A DNA stretch of 44,674 bases, from the NCBI GenBank assembly GCA_023442905.1, contig JAEZWY010000171.1:1-44674 (forward strand), given 5' to 3'. Both the position numbers and the translations under genes were made by a program. The DNA is from Bacillota bacterium (GTDB taxonomy: Bacteria > Bacillota > Bacilli > Lactobacillales > Aerococcaceae). Shown here piece by piece: positions 32,537 to 40,140 of the stretch (positions within the stretch are counted from its first letter, which is position 1; the number at the start of each line of letters is the position of its first letter). Under the pieces are notes generated by a model. The model did not search any database, was not told where the DNA came from, and saw only the letters and a list, made by a program, of their open reading frames with translations.

Positions 32537-33394
32537 ATGAAGAAACGGACTAAAGGGTTACTAACGGTATTAGGGGCGGCGACACTTGCATTAGGAGGGT
32601 GTTTTAATCAAGCAAGTGAATCAACAGCTACAAGTGAAGATGAGACGGCAACGTCGTCAGGCTTGTTAGAAGATGGCGTTCTAAAGATTGGTGTCACAGC
32701 TGGTCCCCACGAAGATATTTTTGAATTAGTAAAAGAAAGGGCAGCAGCGGATGGTTTGGATATTGAATTAGTAGTGTTCAATGATTATATTGCACCAAAT
32801 ACCGCCTTAGCGGATGGTGAATTAGATCTTAACTCTATCCAAACTGGCCCTTATTTAGAAACCGTGATCGCAGATACAGGCTATGAATTCACACAGGCCT
32901 TTGAAAATATCACGATTCCAATGGGGATATACTCTGAACAGTACGATACAGTAGATGAATTACAAGAAGGCGATACGATTGCAGTACCAAATACCCCTTC
33001 TCAAGAAGGTCGTGCACTTCTAGTATTAGAACGAGCTGGTGTGATTACTTTGCCTGAAGGGTTAGGCATTGCTGCTACAGTGGATGATATTGAAGGAAAT
33101 CATTTGAATTTAAACTTTATTACAGGAGATCCGGCCCAATTTATCGCTCAATTACCCGATGTGGCTGCGGCAGGTATCAACTCAAATTATATTTTAGACG
33201 CCGGTTTGAGTGCAGAAGAGTTGGCCATTGCTATGGAAGATCCTGAAGATACTACATGGGTAAACTGGGTTGTATCACGTACTGAGGACGCCGAAGATCC
33301 CGTTATCGCACAACTAGAAGAATATTATAAGACAGACGAAGTTAAAACCTTTATCGAAGAAACATTCAAAGGTGCAGTAGTTGCTTCTTGGTAA
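32537..33394 (+). CDS. NlpA/MetQ family substrate-binding lipoprotein
   Basis: A 285-residue lipoprotein. A short signal (1-21) ends in the lipobox LGGC with Cys22 as the acylation site. A Ser/Thr-rich linker precedes the NlpA domain (about 48-285), with LKIGVTAGPHEDIFE at its start and the typical NDYIAPNTALADGELDLNSIQ stretch. These proteins bind methionine or related amino acids for MetNI transporters. No ABC ATPase or permease gene is adjacent, so it must work with a transporter encoded elsewhere. It is co-transcribed with the aminotransferase. TGGAGGAG precedes the ATG. Confidence 0.9.
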   Translation: MKKRTKGLLTVLGAATLALGGCFNQASESTATSEDETATSSGLLEDGVLKIGVTAGPHEDIFELVKERAAADGLDIELVVFNDYIAPNTALADGELDLNSIQTGPYLETVIADTGYEFTQAFENITIPMGIYSEQYDTVDELQEGDTIAVPNTPSQEGRALLVLERAGVITLPEGLGIAATVDDIEGNHLNLNFITGDPAQFIAQLPDVAAAGINSNYILDAGLSAEELAIAMEDPEDTTWVNWVVSRTEDAEDPVIAQLEEYYKTDEVKTFIEETFKGAVVASW

Positions 33395-33442
33395 AAAGTA
33401 CAGCCGTTTTTATTCGACATTCACTGGTTTTTAGCTTATTCT

Positions 33443-33457
33443 TTACTTATAAGTATT
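33443..33457 (+). promoter_or_regulatory. Degenerate redox-type operator before the PhnB-like gene
   Basis: TTACTTATAAGTATT contains the 12-bp palindrome TACTTATAAGTA (33444-33455). It equals the operator at 38548 (TTACTTATAGTAAGTATT) with three bases missing. A possible TTCGAC/TATTCT promoter (33413-33442, 18-base spacer) puts it at the start site. The changed spacing may prevent binding. Confidence 0.35.
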
Positions 33458-33488
33458 GGAAGAGTTCAATGTTGAAGGAGCGATAAAT

Positions 33489-34373
33489 ATGCGACAAATT
33501 GCGATCCAGTTATGTTTCAACAACCAAGCTGAAGAAGCAGTTAAATACTACACTGAAGTTTTTAGTCAAAGTGAGATTACTCGTGAAATCCACTATCCAA
33601 TGGCTAAAGGTGAAGCTGTTGCTTACGATTTTACGATCGAAAATCAAGCATTTGCAGCTTTTAATGGAGATAGTGATTTTAAAATGAACCCCTCATTCTC
33701 TTTGATGATATCGTTAGATACGGCTGAAGAGGTAGATACTTTATATGCTAAATTAGCAAAAGGTGGAAAAGACTTGATGCCGTTGGATGCTTATCCGTTT
33801 AGCGACCGCTATGCTTGGGTAGAAGATCAATTTGGTTTATCATGGCAAATTATGTTGGCACCAGACGTGCCAAAAAACCATAAAATCCGTGTATCTCTAT
33901 TGTTTGCCGGTCAGTATTGTGGTCAAGCAGAGCAAGCTTTAAAGGATTATGCAACTATTTTTCAAATGGCAGCGCCAGGCCACATCAATTATTACCAAGA
34001 AGGTGAAGCTCAAGATGCGCGTGCTAAGGTGAATTATGCCGAGTTAAATGTTGGCGACCAACAATTAGTCCTTATGGACCATGGTTTTGGTAGTGATGAA
34101 GAGTTTTCTGAAGCTATTTCTTTCCAGATCATTGCTGGTGCACAATCAGAAGTAGATTATTACTGGGAAAAATTATCAGCAGATGGAAAAGCTGAACAAA
34201 TGGGTTGGTTGAAAGATAGTCATGGTATTTCTTGGCAAGTAGTGCCACAAGCCTACTTACAAATCATGGAAACAGCCAATGAAGAACAAAAGAAACGAGT
34301 CCTAGATGCATTATTTAAAATGAAAAAAATGGATGTAGCGCGTTTAGAAAATGCCAAATTTGGTATCGGCTAA
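33489..34373 (+). CDS. VOC family (PhnB/3-demethylubiquinone methyltransferase-like) two-domain protein
   Basis: A 294-residue protein made of two PhnB-like VOC modules (about 3-125 and 140-285). Each opens with the family pattern: QLCFNNQAEEAVKYYTEVF in the first and FAGQYCGQAEQALKDYATIF in the second. Each ends in a WQI/WQV motif (SWQIMLAP, SWQVVPQ). Despite older names, this fold lacks methyltransferase motifs; the function is unknown. The ATG at 33489 follows GAAGGAGCG, while an upstream TTG frame start lacks a ribosome site. Single gene with its own promoter and terminator. Confidence 0.82.
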   Translation: MRQIAIQLCFNNQAEEAVKYYTEVFSQSEITREIHYPMAKGEAVAYDFTIENQAFAAFNGDSDFKMNPSFSLMISLDTAEEVDTLYAKLAKGGKDLMPLDAYPFSDRYAWVEDQFGLSWQIMLAPDVPKNHKIRVSLLFAGQYCGQAEQALKDYATIFQMAAPGHINYYQEGEAQDARAKVNYAELNVGDQQLVLMDHGFGSDEEFSEAISFQIIAGAQSEVDYYWEKLSADGKAEQMGWLKDSHGISWQVVPQAYLQIMETANEEQKKRVLDALFKMKKMDVARLENAKFGIG

Positions 34374-34390
34374 CAAGCAATACGGAAGTG

Positions 34391-34421
34391 GACCTATGCC
34401 TATCGTGTCATAGGTCTTTTT
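34391..34421 (+). terminator. Intrinsic terminator after the PhnB-like gene
   Basis: GACCTATG (34391-34398) pairs perfectly with CATAGGTC (34409-34416) and is followed by TTTTT. Confidence 0.87.
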
Positions 34422-34502
34422 GATTGTAAGGGTTTTTATTTTGGTTTAAAAATATTTCGATTATAATATATATAGAAATACAATTTAGAAAGGGGTCTTT
34501 TG

Positions 34503-35285
34503 ATGGAATTAGGCTTATCAGGAAAGGTAGCTATTATTACAGGGGCCAGCCGTGGAATCGGATTTGAGACAGCTAAGTCATTAGCGAGCGAGGGAGCTGA
34601 CGTGACAATTGTTGCCCGCCGTGAGGATCGTCTTGTCGATGCGCAAAGAGCTATTCAAGAAATCACAGGTCGAAAAGTCCACTATGTCGTTGGGGACGTA
34701 ACTGTCGAAGAAGATGCTAAAAAAGTAGTTGCTGAGACAATTGATCAATTTGGTCGTATTGATATTTTAATTAATAATGCGGGTGGATCGTCTGCCCATA
34801 GTTTCGATGCAGTCGACAATGCTGAATGGCAACGAGACTTGAATATTAAAGTTTTTGGTGTAGTGAATTTTACTCGTGAAGTATTGCCATATTTTAAGAA
34901 ACAAAATTCAGGCGCTATTGTGAATTTAACCGCTATCGCCGGAAAAACACCTCCAGCTAATTCATTGCCAACGTCAACTAGCCGTGCTGCTGGTCTTGGC
35001 TTAACAAAGGAATTAAGTAAAGAATTAGGTGAGTATAATATTCGTGTGAATGCTGTCTCTATTGGTTTAGTGCGTAGTGAACAAATCGAAAAACGTTGGC
35101 AAGACAACGCTGCTGATCAAACTTGGGAAGAATTTTCTAAAAGTCAATCAGCAAATACACCTTTAGGTCGTATTGGTGAAACGGTGGAAGCTGCCAATGC
35201 CATTACTTTCTTAGTATCTGATGCAGCTTCTTATATTTCGGGTGTGGCACTCAATATTGATGGTGGTGCGGCTTCAGTCATGTAA
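34503..35285 (+). CDS. SDR family protein lacking the catalytic Ser-Tyr-Lys
   Basis: A 260-residue protein with a complete classical SDR fold: TGASRGIG cofactor turn (14-20), GDVT with the adenine-binding Asp, INNAGG (90-95) and the C-terminal SYISGVALNIDGG. The active site is replaced. Where Ser-x12-Tyr-x3-Lys is expected, the sequence NLTAIAGKTPPANSL-PTSTSR has Ala144, Thr157 and Arg161. Reading frame and fold motifs are intact, so this is not a decaying gene. It may bind NAD(P) without turnover or use other chemistry. AAAGGGG precedes the ATG at 34503; TTG at 34500 is an alternative. Confidence 0.87.
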   Translation: MELGLSGKVAIITGASRGIGFETAKSLASEGADVTIVARREDRLVDAQRAIQEITGRKVHYVVGDVTVEEDAKKVVAETIDQFGRIDILINNAGGSSAHSFDAVDNAEWQRDLNIKVFGVVNFTREVLPYFKKQNSGAIVNLTAIAGKTPPANSLPTSTSRAAGLGLTKELSKELGEYNIRVNAVSIGLVRSEQIEKRWQDNAADQTWEEFSKSQSANTPLGRIGETVEAANAITFLVSDAASYISGVALNIDGGAASVM

Positions 35286-35332
35286 ATATGTTTTACGGGT
35301 AACAAGCTTTGTAGAAGAGGATGTTGAAATAC

Positions 35333-35692
35333 ATGAAGAATGTATATAGTATCAATATTATCAAACAAGCGTATAATGTGGATGATGGGCGTCCACGTCA
35401 TTCCTATGAAAACCAGATCCTACTCTATCATTTGGATGAAAACATCCAAAAAGAAGAATTGATTCGTTTTATTAAAGCGGATAATTTGGAAGAACCATAC
35501 GAAGTTGTTGAAGGCACTTCAATCCAATGGGCGGTTGCTAAAGTTATTGATGTTTTTGAAGTTTTAGGACTTGAAGGTCAATTTGATGAAGGACAAGAGG
35601 TATATAGTAGATTTTTCCCGGATGACTATGATTTACCGGTTATTTTAGAAAAGTATTTCCCAGATTATGTGTTTGAGGATGTAAAAGAATAA
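35333..35692 (+). CDS. Conserved hypothetical protein, possibly DUF4288-like
   Basis: A roughly 119-residue acidic cytoplasmic protein. I do not recognise it with certainty. The segment VEGTSIQWAVAKVIDVFEVL followed by EGQEVYSRFF resembles the end of DUF4288 proteins. No signal peptide, membrane helix or catalytic motif is visible. AGAAGAGG touches an ATG at 35321 and lies 12 bases before the ATG at 35333; the latter is preferred. It follows the SDR gene by 47 bases and shares the terminator that overlaps rlmA, so the two may be one transcript. Confidence 0.7.
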   Translation: MKNVYSINIIKQAYNVDDGRPRHSYENQILLYHLDENIQKEELIRFIKADNLEEPYEVVEGTSIQWAVAKVIDVFEVLGLEGQFDEGQEVYSRFFPDDYDLPVILEKYFPDYVFEDVKE

Positions 35693-35723
35693 ACGTCTAG
35701 GTTGATTATCAGTGAGATAGATT

Positions 35724-35757
35724 AAAAAAAGGAAAAGGGTTAACCCTTTTCCTTTTT
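35724..35757. terminator. Perfect palindromic terminator overlapping the rlmA stop
   Basis: AAAAAGGAAAAGGGT and ACCCTTTTCCTTTTT form an uninterrupted 30-base palindrome centred at 35740/35741, the rlmA stop codon. It works in both directions. Its right arm encodes the last residues (KKEKG) of RlmA. Confidence 0.85.
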
Positions 35758-36633
35758 GCGTCCAAATAGAATTTGTAAGTCAATAGTAATACCATCTAAT
35801 GCCATAGCTTCTGTCATTTGACTTTCGTTGGCGTGCCACATTAAGGGTGTCATTTGAATTAAATCGCGTAACTGCTCTTTATTTAATGGTCGATATTGTT
35901 GGTAGTGGCTATGACCAAAGTCATTGAAGGCTGCTTTAAATTTAGCAATGGACGCAGAAGAGTCGTGTTTTTGTTCATCCACTGGTAGAATGATTTTCCG
36001 TAATTCTTTTAAATAGTTAGGGCCGGGTACAATTTTTAGGGCCCAACCTTGTTCTGAAAGTGCTCGGTTTAGTTCAGCGTAGTTAGAGGGTGAAAGGATG
36101 GTAATCGTACCCTCTACTTGTCTATCTTTAAATGGTAATTGACTTAAATCAGCAACCACCCAAAGGGCTTTGGTATAGTGTTTGGCAGCGGAAAGGATAC
36201 CATCTTTAGCTAAGTCTAAGCCTAGGAATTGTGGCATTTGATCTTGATCGTTGCCCACATGTGCTTGCCAAGTTTGTGCTAGCTGATTGAGGTGACTACC
36301 TTCTCCAGTGCCTAAGTCAATTAGGTTGCTAACTTGCGTCAAGTCTACCCCTTTTTCAATTAACAATTCTAAGATTTGTTGGTAAACGTCAGCGTATAGA
36401 TTTGCGTCTTGCATGATTCGTTGGCGAGCAGTGAATAGGTCGCTGTTGTAGTGTGCTTCTTGGTGATTAGGTGCAAGGTTAATGTAACCTTGTTTAGCGA
36501 TGTCAAAGCTGTGATTGTGATCGCAACGGACTTGATTATGACTAAAAGAAAGATTGCTTTTGCAGATAGGGCAGGTCATGTGCGTTGTCCAGTAATTAAA
36601 TTTTTGAATTGCTTGTGTTCGTTTTGATTCCAT
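35740..36633 (-). CDS. 23S rRNA (guanine-N1-)-methyltransferase, RlmA/TlrB family
   Basis: A 297-residue SAM-dependent methyltransferase. An N-terminal zinc finger (CPICKSN with CDHNHSF, Cys21, Cys24, Cys37, His41) is followed by the DIAKQGYINLAPN segment typical of RlmA. The SAM motif I is IDLGTGEGSHLNQLA (about 107-121), and FLGLDLAKDGILSAAK and TITILSPSN continue the fold. It methylates G745 or G748 in helix 35 of 23S rRNA; the two subtypes cannot be separated here. Type II enzymes affect macrolide response in some Gram-positives. Its 3' end is built into a terminator palindrome. Confidence 0.86.
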   Translation of the reverse strand: MESKRTQAIQKFNYWTTHMTCPICKSNLSFSHNQVRCDHNHSFDIAKQGYINLAPNHQEAHYNSDLFTARQRIMQDANLYADVYQQILELLIEKGVDLTQVSNLIDLGTGEGSHLNQLAQTWQAHVGNDQDQMPQFLGLDLAKDGILSAAKHYTKALWVVADLSQLPFKDRQVEGTITILSPSNYAELNRALSEQGWALKIVPGPNYLKELRKIILPVDEQKHDSSASIAKFKAAFNDFGHSHYQQYRPLNKEQLRDLIQMTPLMWHANESQMTEAMALDGITIDLQILFGRKKEKG

Positions 36634-36776
36634 AGGTCACCTTTTTTGAATTTGTCATAGTTCTCACTTTTATTATAGCATGTTAGAATAGACTTATTAA
36701 CGATGATTCATGTGTTTAATGCTAGCTGTCTTTTTTTCATGCTAGCTATTCATAATGGTTTGAGAAGTGAGGGAAT

Positions 36777-37619
36777 ATGCGAAATAGAAATAAAAGATGG
36801 CTATATAGCGCATTTATAGCGAGTGTTATGAGCCTGTTGCATGTGATGTTAGAGATGTGGTTCCCAAATCCAAGTTTTCAAGCAATTCTTGGAGATGGTA
36901 TAGCGGTTCAACAAGGGATTTATTATCCAACTTTATTTATAATTTATTTTTTGATTTATACATTCATGACTTATGCTTACTATCTAGTCGATTTTCGCTT
37001 GCCAGGAACCAAAGGAACTAAGGCAATGCTTTATGTTATTTCAGAGTTATTGGTTTTCTTAGTTTACCGAGCTGAACCCATGCCCCATTTAGTGGAGACG
37101 GACTGGATGATTAATCCGGTTAAAGCGATTTTGATTTTCATGATACAAGGTCAGTTGATTTACCGACTAATGGCTCGCCAACGGTTAATGTATAAGCCAA
37201 AACCTTTTTTCTATACCAGAGGCTTACGTGTCTACATACTAGTTTTTGCGATCATGAGGCTAGTGGCTTATCTAGGCCTAGATATTTATGGAGCGGATGA
37301 TGGGCAGTTACCAGTAGCTATTCTTTGGTCCGGTATTATGGGACTTTCAATTGGCTTATCTTTTGGTGCAATACAGCGCTATATCATCCGGCAAAACCAT
37401 ATTGGCAAAACCAATCAGTTTGCCCTACAGTTCTTTGCTTGGATTGCAGTAGCCAATTATGCCATGATGTATCTACGGTATGATGTCGGCATTTTTGACT
37501 TACTAGCTCGTTTAGGTTTGGATATTGCAGCTGTTTGGATTGCGACCTTTATCGTTCTCCATTGGCAAATCAATGAACGAACACCTGTATTTCCATTAGA
37601 TACAAATTCACAAATATAA
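36777..37619 (+). CDS. Polytopic membrane protein of unknown function
   Basis: A 280-residue protein I do not recognise. It has about seven or eight hydrophobic segments (near 9-27, 48-68, 82-96, 111-127, 146-166, 180-198, 219-235 and 247-263). The start is strongly basic (MRNRNKRW). A cytoplasmic loop around 131-145 (RLMARQRLMYKPKPFFY) and another at 200-212 (QRYIIRQNHIGKT) are positively charged, giving a consistent inside-positive topology. No transporter, enzyme or sensor motif is seen. AAGTGAGGGA precedes the ATG. It is a single gene with a terminator behind it. Confidence 0.8.
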   Translation: MRNRNKRWLYSAFIASVMSLLHVMLEMWFPNPSFQAILGDGIAVQQGIYYPTLFIIYFLIYTFMTYAYYLVDFRLPGTKGTKAMLYVISELLVFLVYRAEPMPHLVETDWMINPVKAILIFMIQGQLIYRLMARQRLMYKPKPFFYTRGLRVYILVFAIMRLVAYLGLDIYGADDGQLPVAILWSGIMGLSIGLSFGAIQRYIIRQNHIGKTNQFALQFFAWIAVANYAMMYLRYDVGIFDLLARLGLDIAAVWIATFIVLHWQINERTPVFPLDTNSQI

Positions 37620-37628
37620 GTAATTATT

Positions 37629-37657
37629 GGCTAGGGTCCAGTTGTCCTAGCCTTTTT
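37629..37657 (+). terminator. Intrinsic terminator after the membrane protein gene
   Basis: GGCTAGG (37629-37635) pairs with CCTAGCC (37646-37652), followed by TTTTTC. Confidence 0.87.
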
Positions 37658-37662
37658 CTTTT

Positions 37663-37692
37663 ACAAAAAAATACCCGCTAATAAGCTGCGGG
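37663..37692 (-). terminator. Intrinsic terminator of the DsbA-family operon
   Basis: CCCGC (37674-37678) and GCGGG (37688-37692) form the stem. Read on the minus strand it is followed by TATTTTTTT. Confidence 0.75.
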
Positions 37693-37705
37693 CATTAAGG
37701 TTGTA

Positions 37706-38353
37706 TTATGCTTCTTGTTCTTCTGTGTATACTTGGTCTAAAACTTGTTGGAATACTTCTACAGGTTGGGCACCTTGTACCGCGTATTTATTATTAAATA
37801 CAAAGAAAGGGACACCTTGAACGCCAACTTCACCTGCGCGGAAGATATCAGCAGTAACTTCAGCTTGGAATTGATTTTCACTGGCTAGAATTTCGTGGAC
37901 CTTGTCTCCATCTAATCCGACTGACTCAGACAGCGCAACGATTGTATCTTCATCGCTGATTAAAGCGCCATCTTCGAAATAAGCTGCATAGAATGCTTTA
38001 AAATATTCGTCATCTTTGCTTTGTGTTTTCGCATATTGGAATACACGATGTGCAGGCATGGTGTCTGCCATTTTTATATCAGAAAAGTTGAAGTTTAAGC
38101 CAGTGGCTGCAGCTATTTGTGTGACTTGATTATTCATTTGCTCTGCCTGTTCAACAGTTGTATCTTTTAGATCTGCAAAAGCTTCATAGAAGTTTTTGTT
38201 TGGATCATATTTTGCACCAGGCATTAATTCGAAGGATTTGTGTTCAATTGTAATTTCATCTGCGTGGTCAAAGTTATCCATTGCGCGTTCCAAGTGTGTT
38301 TGTCCAATGTAACAGAAGGGACATACAAAGTCAGACCAAATAGTAATTTCCAT
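37706..38353 (-). CDS. DsbA family (FrnE-like) thiol oxidoreductase
   Basis: A 215-residue thioredoxin-fold protein of the FrnE/DsbA branch. The redox motif is Cys11-Pro-Phe-Cys14 (SDFVCPFCYIGQ), and the cis-Pro loop is GVQGVPFFVF (about 175-184). Between them lies the helical insert (EHKSFELMPGAKYD onward). There is no signal peptide, so it acts in the cytoplasm; FrnE relatives are induced by oxidative or disulfide stress. AAGGAGCG precedes the ATG. It is the second gene behind a small acidic protein whose promoter bears a redox-type operator. Confidence 0.9.
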   Translation of the reverse strand: MEITIWSDFVCPFCYIGQTHLERAMDNFDHADEITIEHKSFELMPGAKYDPNKNFYEAFADLKDTTVEQAEQMNNQVTQIAAATGLNFNFSDIKMADTMPAHRVFQYAKTQSKDDEYFKAFYAAYFEDGALISDEDTIVALSESVGLDGDKVHEILASENQFQAEVTADIFRAGEVGVQGVPFFVFNNKYAVQGAQPVEVFQQVLDQVYTEEQEA

Positions 38354-38379
38354 GAAGGTAAATCGCTCCTTATAATTGA

Positions 38380-38526
38380 TTATTTGTGATCTTTGGTTGT
38401 TTGATCATTTTTTGTATCCTTTTCTTGATTATCTTTTTCCTTATCGCCATCTCCATCACCGTCAATATTAACGATAGAGGCAAATAAGTCTTCTAACTCA
38501 GTAGATTTGCGGTTTTCAATCCCCAT
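38380..38526 (-). CDS. Small acidic protein of 48 residues
   Basis: A short gene supported by GAGAGGAG seven bases before the ATG, a strong promoter upstream and a 26-base gap to the DsbA-family gene. The product starts MGIENRKSTELEDLFASIVN, probably a short amphipathic helix. It continues with IDGDGDGDKEKDN, a repeated Asp-Gly run resembling a calcium-binding loop but without the last Glu. It ends in a Lys/Asp/Gln/Thr tail that should be disordered. I do not know the family; it recalls short streptococcal proteins of the SPJ_0845 type. Its operon position suggests a stress or chaperone-like partner role. Confidence 0.72.
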   Translation of the reverse strand: MGIENRKSTELEDLFASIVNIDGDGDGDKEKDNQEKDTKNDQTTKDHK

Positions 38527-38547
38527 GGTAACGCTCCTCTCTACAAT

Positions 38548-38591
38548 TTACTTATAGTAAGTATTATAAGTGTGTCTGTTAAGGAATGCAA
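38548..38591 (-). promoter_or_regulatory. Promoter with TTAC-N5-GTAA operator for the DsbA-family operon
   Basis: Read on the minus strand, TTGCAT (38586-38591), 17 bases and TATAAT (38563-38568) form a near-consensus promoter. Two bases after the -10 comes TTAC-N5-GTAA (38548-38560). On the plus strand the site TTACTTATAGTAAGTA differs in one of 16 bases from that at 8045 before the CatE-like gene. The same redox repressor probably controls both. Confidence 0.7.
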
Positions 38592-38665
38592 AGTCTAAGA
38601 TCTAAGGTGAAGGGGGATGCTAATACTGAGACAGGTGCTTAAATATTCGCCTTTATTAGCGATAA

Positions 38666-38704
38666 CAAAAAGGTCAAAGAAAATGTCTACATTTTCTTTG
38701 ACCT
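38666..38704 (-). terminator. Intrinsic terminator after lactate oxidase
   Basis: AGGTCAAAGAAAATG (38671-38685) pairs perfectly with CATTTTCTTTGACCT (38690-38704) around a TCTA loop. On the minus strand TTTTTG follows. Confidence 0.92.
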
Positions 38705-38732
38705 AATCTTATATATAAATTACTGCTAAAAT

Positions 38733-39857
38733 CTAGTATTCATAACCGTGTGGGTTATCGAACAAATCTAGACCCTTCAAGTCTTCCACATTTTGTGAAC
38801 CTGTTAATTGCATTACACGTGTTAAATCTTTTTGGAAGTAGTCAAGTACTGAGTAAGCACCTTGCCAGCCACCTAAAGCTAAACCAAATAAGACTGGGCG
38901 ACCTAAAGCAACAACGTCTGCACCTGAAGCTAAAGCTTTGGCAACGTGTTCACCACGACGTACACCTGAATCAAAGACGATAGGTACACGTTTGTTTACA
39001 CGTTCTGCAATAGCTGGAAGGGTGTCAAATGAACCTGGAGCCTCATATAATTGACGAGCTCCGTGGTTAGATACCCAGATACCTGATGCACCAGCTTTGA
39101 TTGCCATATCTGCATCTTCTGGGTGTTGAATACCTTTAACGAATACTGGTAATCCAGAATGAGCGGCGATTTCCTCAATATCTTTTGGTGAGATTTTTTG
39201 TTTTGAAGCACCGTAGATATTGTTTAAAGACATACCTTCTGCTGTACCACGTAAGTAACGTTGAACAATTGGCATACCAAAAGGATAAACGAATTTATTC
39301 TTCACATCACGGTCACGGTTACCAGAAACAGTTGAGTCAGCTGTAAGGATGATAGCAGTTGCACCATCAGATTTAGCTTCGTCTAAGATATCACGGTTTT
39401 GTTGGTCATCTTTAGCCATGTAGATTTGGAACCAACGAGGTCCGCCATTTAAGCCTTCAGAAATTTCTTCAAATGTTGCACCAGAATAAGCTGAGATGGA
39501 CATGATTGTACCAAATTCTGAAACTGCACGTGCAGTACCAGCTTCTTTAGTAGCATGGGCTAAACCATGTGCAGCAATTGGGGCCATGATGAATGGGGCT
39601 TTAATTTTATGACCTAAAATTTCAGTACTTGTATCAGGCGCTTCAACATCTTGCGCTAGACGTGGGTATAGTAACTTATGTTTCCAAGCACGGTCATTAG
39701 CACGTTTAGTCCACTCATCACCAGATGCACCGGCAATATAGTTAAAACCACCATGTGGTACCACTTTACTTGCTTCTTCTTCTAAGTCGTAAGTATTGAC
39801 AACATCAATATACTTAATTTCACTAGGTGCATTATATTCAATGTCATTGTTATTCAT
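38733..39857 (-). CDS. L-lactate oxidase
   Basis: A 374-residue FMN enzyme that oxidises L-lactate to pyruvate with O2, giving H2O2. The sequence is the classic Aerococcus viridans lactate oxidase in length and numbering. Substrate and catalytic residues Tyr40, Tyr124, Arg181, Tyr215, His265 (SNHGARQ) and Arg268 all fall at the published positions, as does Ala95 in APIAAHG. It forms a cytoplasmic tetramer and explains the peroxide production of these bacteria. AGGAGGAGAG precedes the ATG. A cre-like site lies 145 bases upstream and a strong terminator follows. It is the species marker of this window. Confidence 0.98.
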   Translation of the reverse strand: MNNNDIEYNAPSEIKYIDVVNTYDLEEEASKVVPHGGFNYIAGASGDEWTKRANDRAWKHKLLYPRLAQDVEAPDTSTEILGHKIKAPFIMAPIAAHGLAHATKEAGTARAVSEFGTIMSISAYSGATFEEISEGLNGGPRWFQIYMAKDDQQNRDILDEAKSDGATAIILTADSTVSGNRDRDVKNKFVYPFGMPIVQRYLRGTAEGMSLNNIYGASKQKISPKDIEEIAAHSGLPVFVKGIQHPEDADMAIKAGASGIWVSNHGARQLYEAPGSFDTLPAIAERVNKRVPIVFDSGVRRGEHVAKALASGADVVALGRPVLFGLALGGWQGAYSVLDYFQKDLTRVMQLTGSQNVEDLKGLDLFDNPHGYEY

Positions 39858-40001
39858 TATATTCTCTCCTCCTAAATGTAAAATAAATAGAGCAAGACAA
39901 ATCTATCAACATTCCTATTTTAGCGCTTATGATGTCAAAAGGGAATGGTTTATAAATCGTCTTAAATCAACTTCTGCAAAGTATCCTAAAAAAACCTTGA
40001 A

Positions 40002-40016
40002 TTGTTACGTTTTCAT
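40002..40016 (-). promoter_or_regulatory. cre-like site upstream of lactate oxidase
   Basis: On the minus strand ATGAAAACGTAACAA matches 14 of 15 cre positions (position 14 is A, not C). A TTGACA lies downstream of it on that strand (39927-39932), but its -10 is weak. CcpA control of lactate oxidase genes is known in streptococci, so a role in glucose repression is plausible. Confidence 0.5.
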
Positions 40017-40085
40017 AATTATTCAAAGAAATTTTATATCATGTTGAATGAAAAAAGAATACAAAAATGTTTCTAAAAAGCAAGG

Positions 40086-40110
40086 AAAAAGACCAGAGAA
40101 CCTGGTCTTT
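40086..40110 (-). terminator. Intrinsic terminator after the NCS2 permease gene
   Basis: AAAGACCAG (40088-40096) pairs with CTGGTCTTT (40102-40110). On the minus strand T-rich sequence follows. Confidence 0.85.
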
Positions 40111-40140
40111 AGGTATAGCTAATAATATTAGTTTAGTGAT

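Noticed and set aside
38455..38475. EF-hand calcium site in the 48-residue acidic protein
   Set aside because: The Asp-Gly-Asp-Gly-Asp run lacks the hydrophobic position 8 and Glu at position 12, and there are no flanking EF-hand helices.
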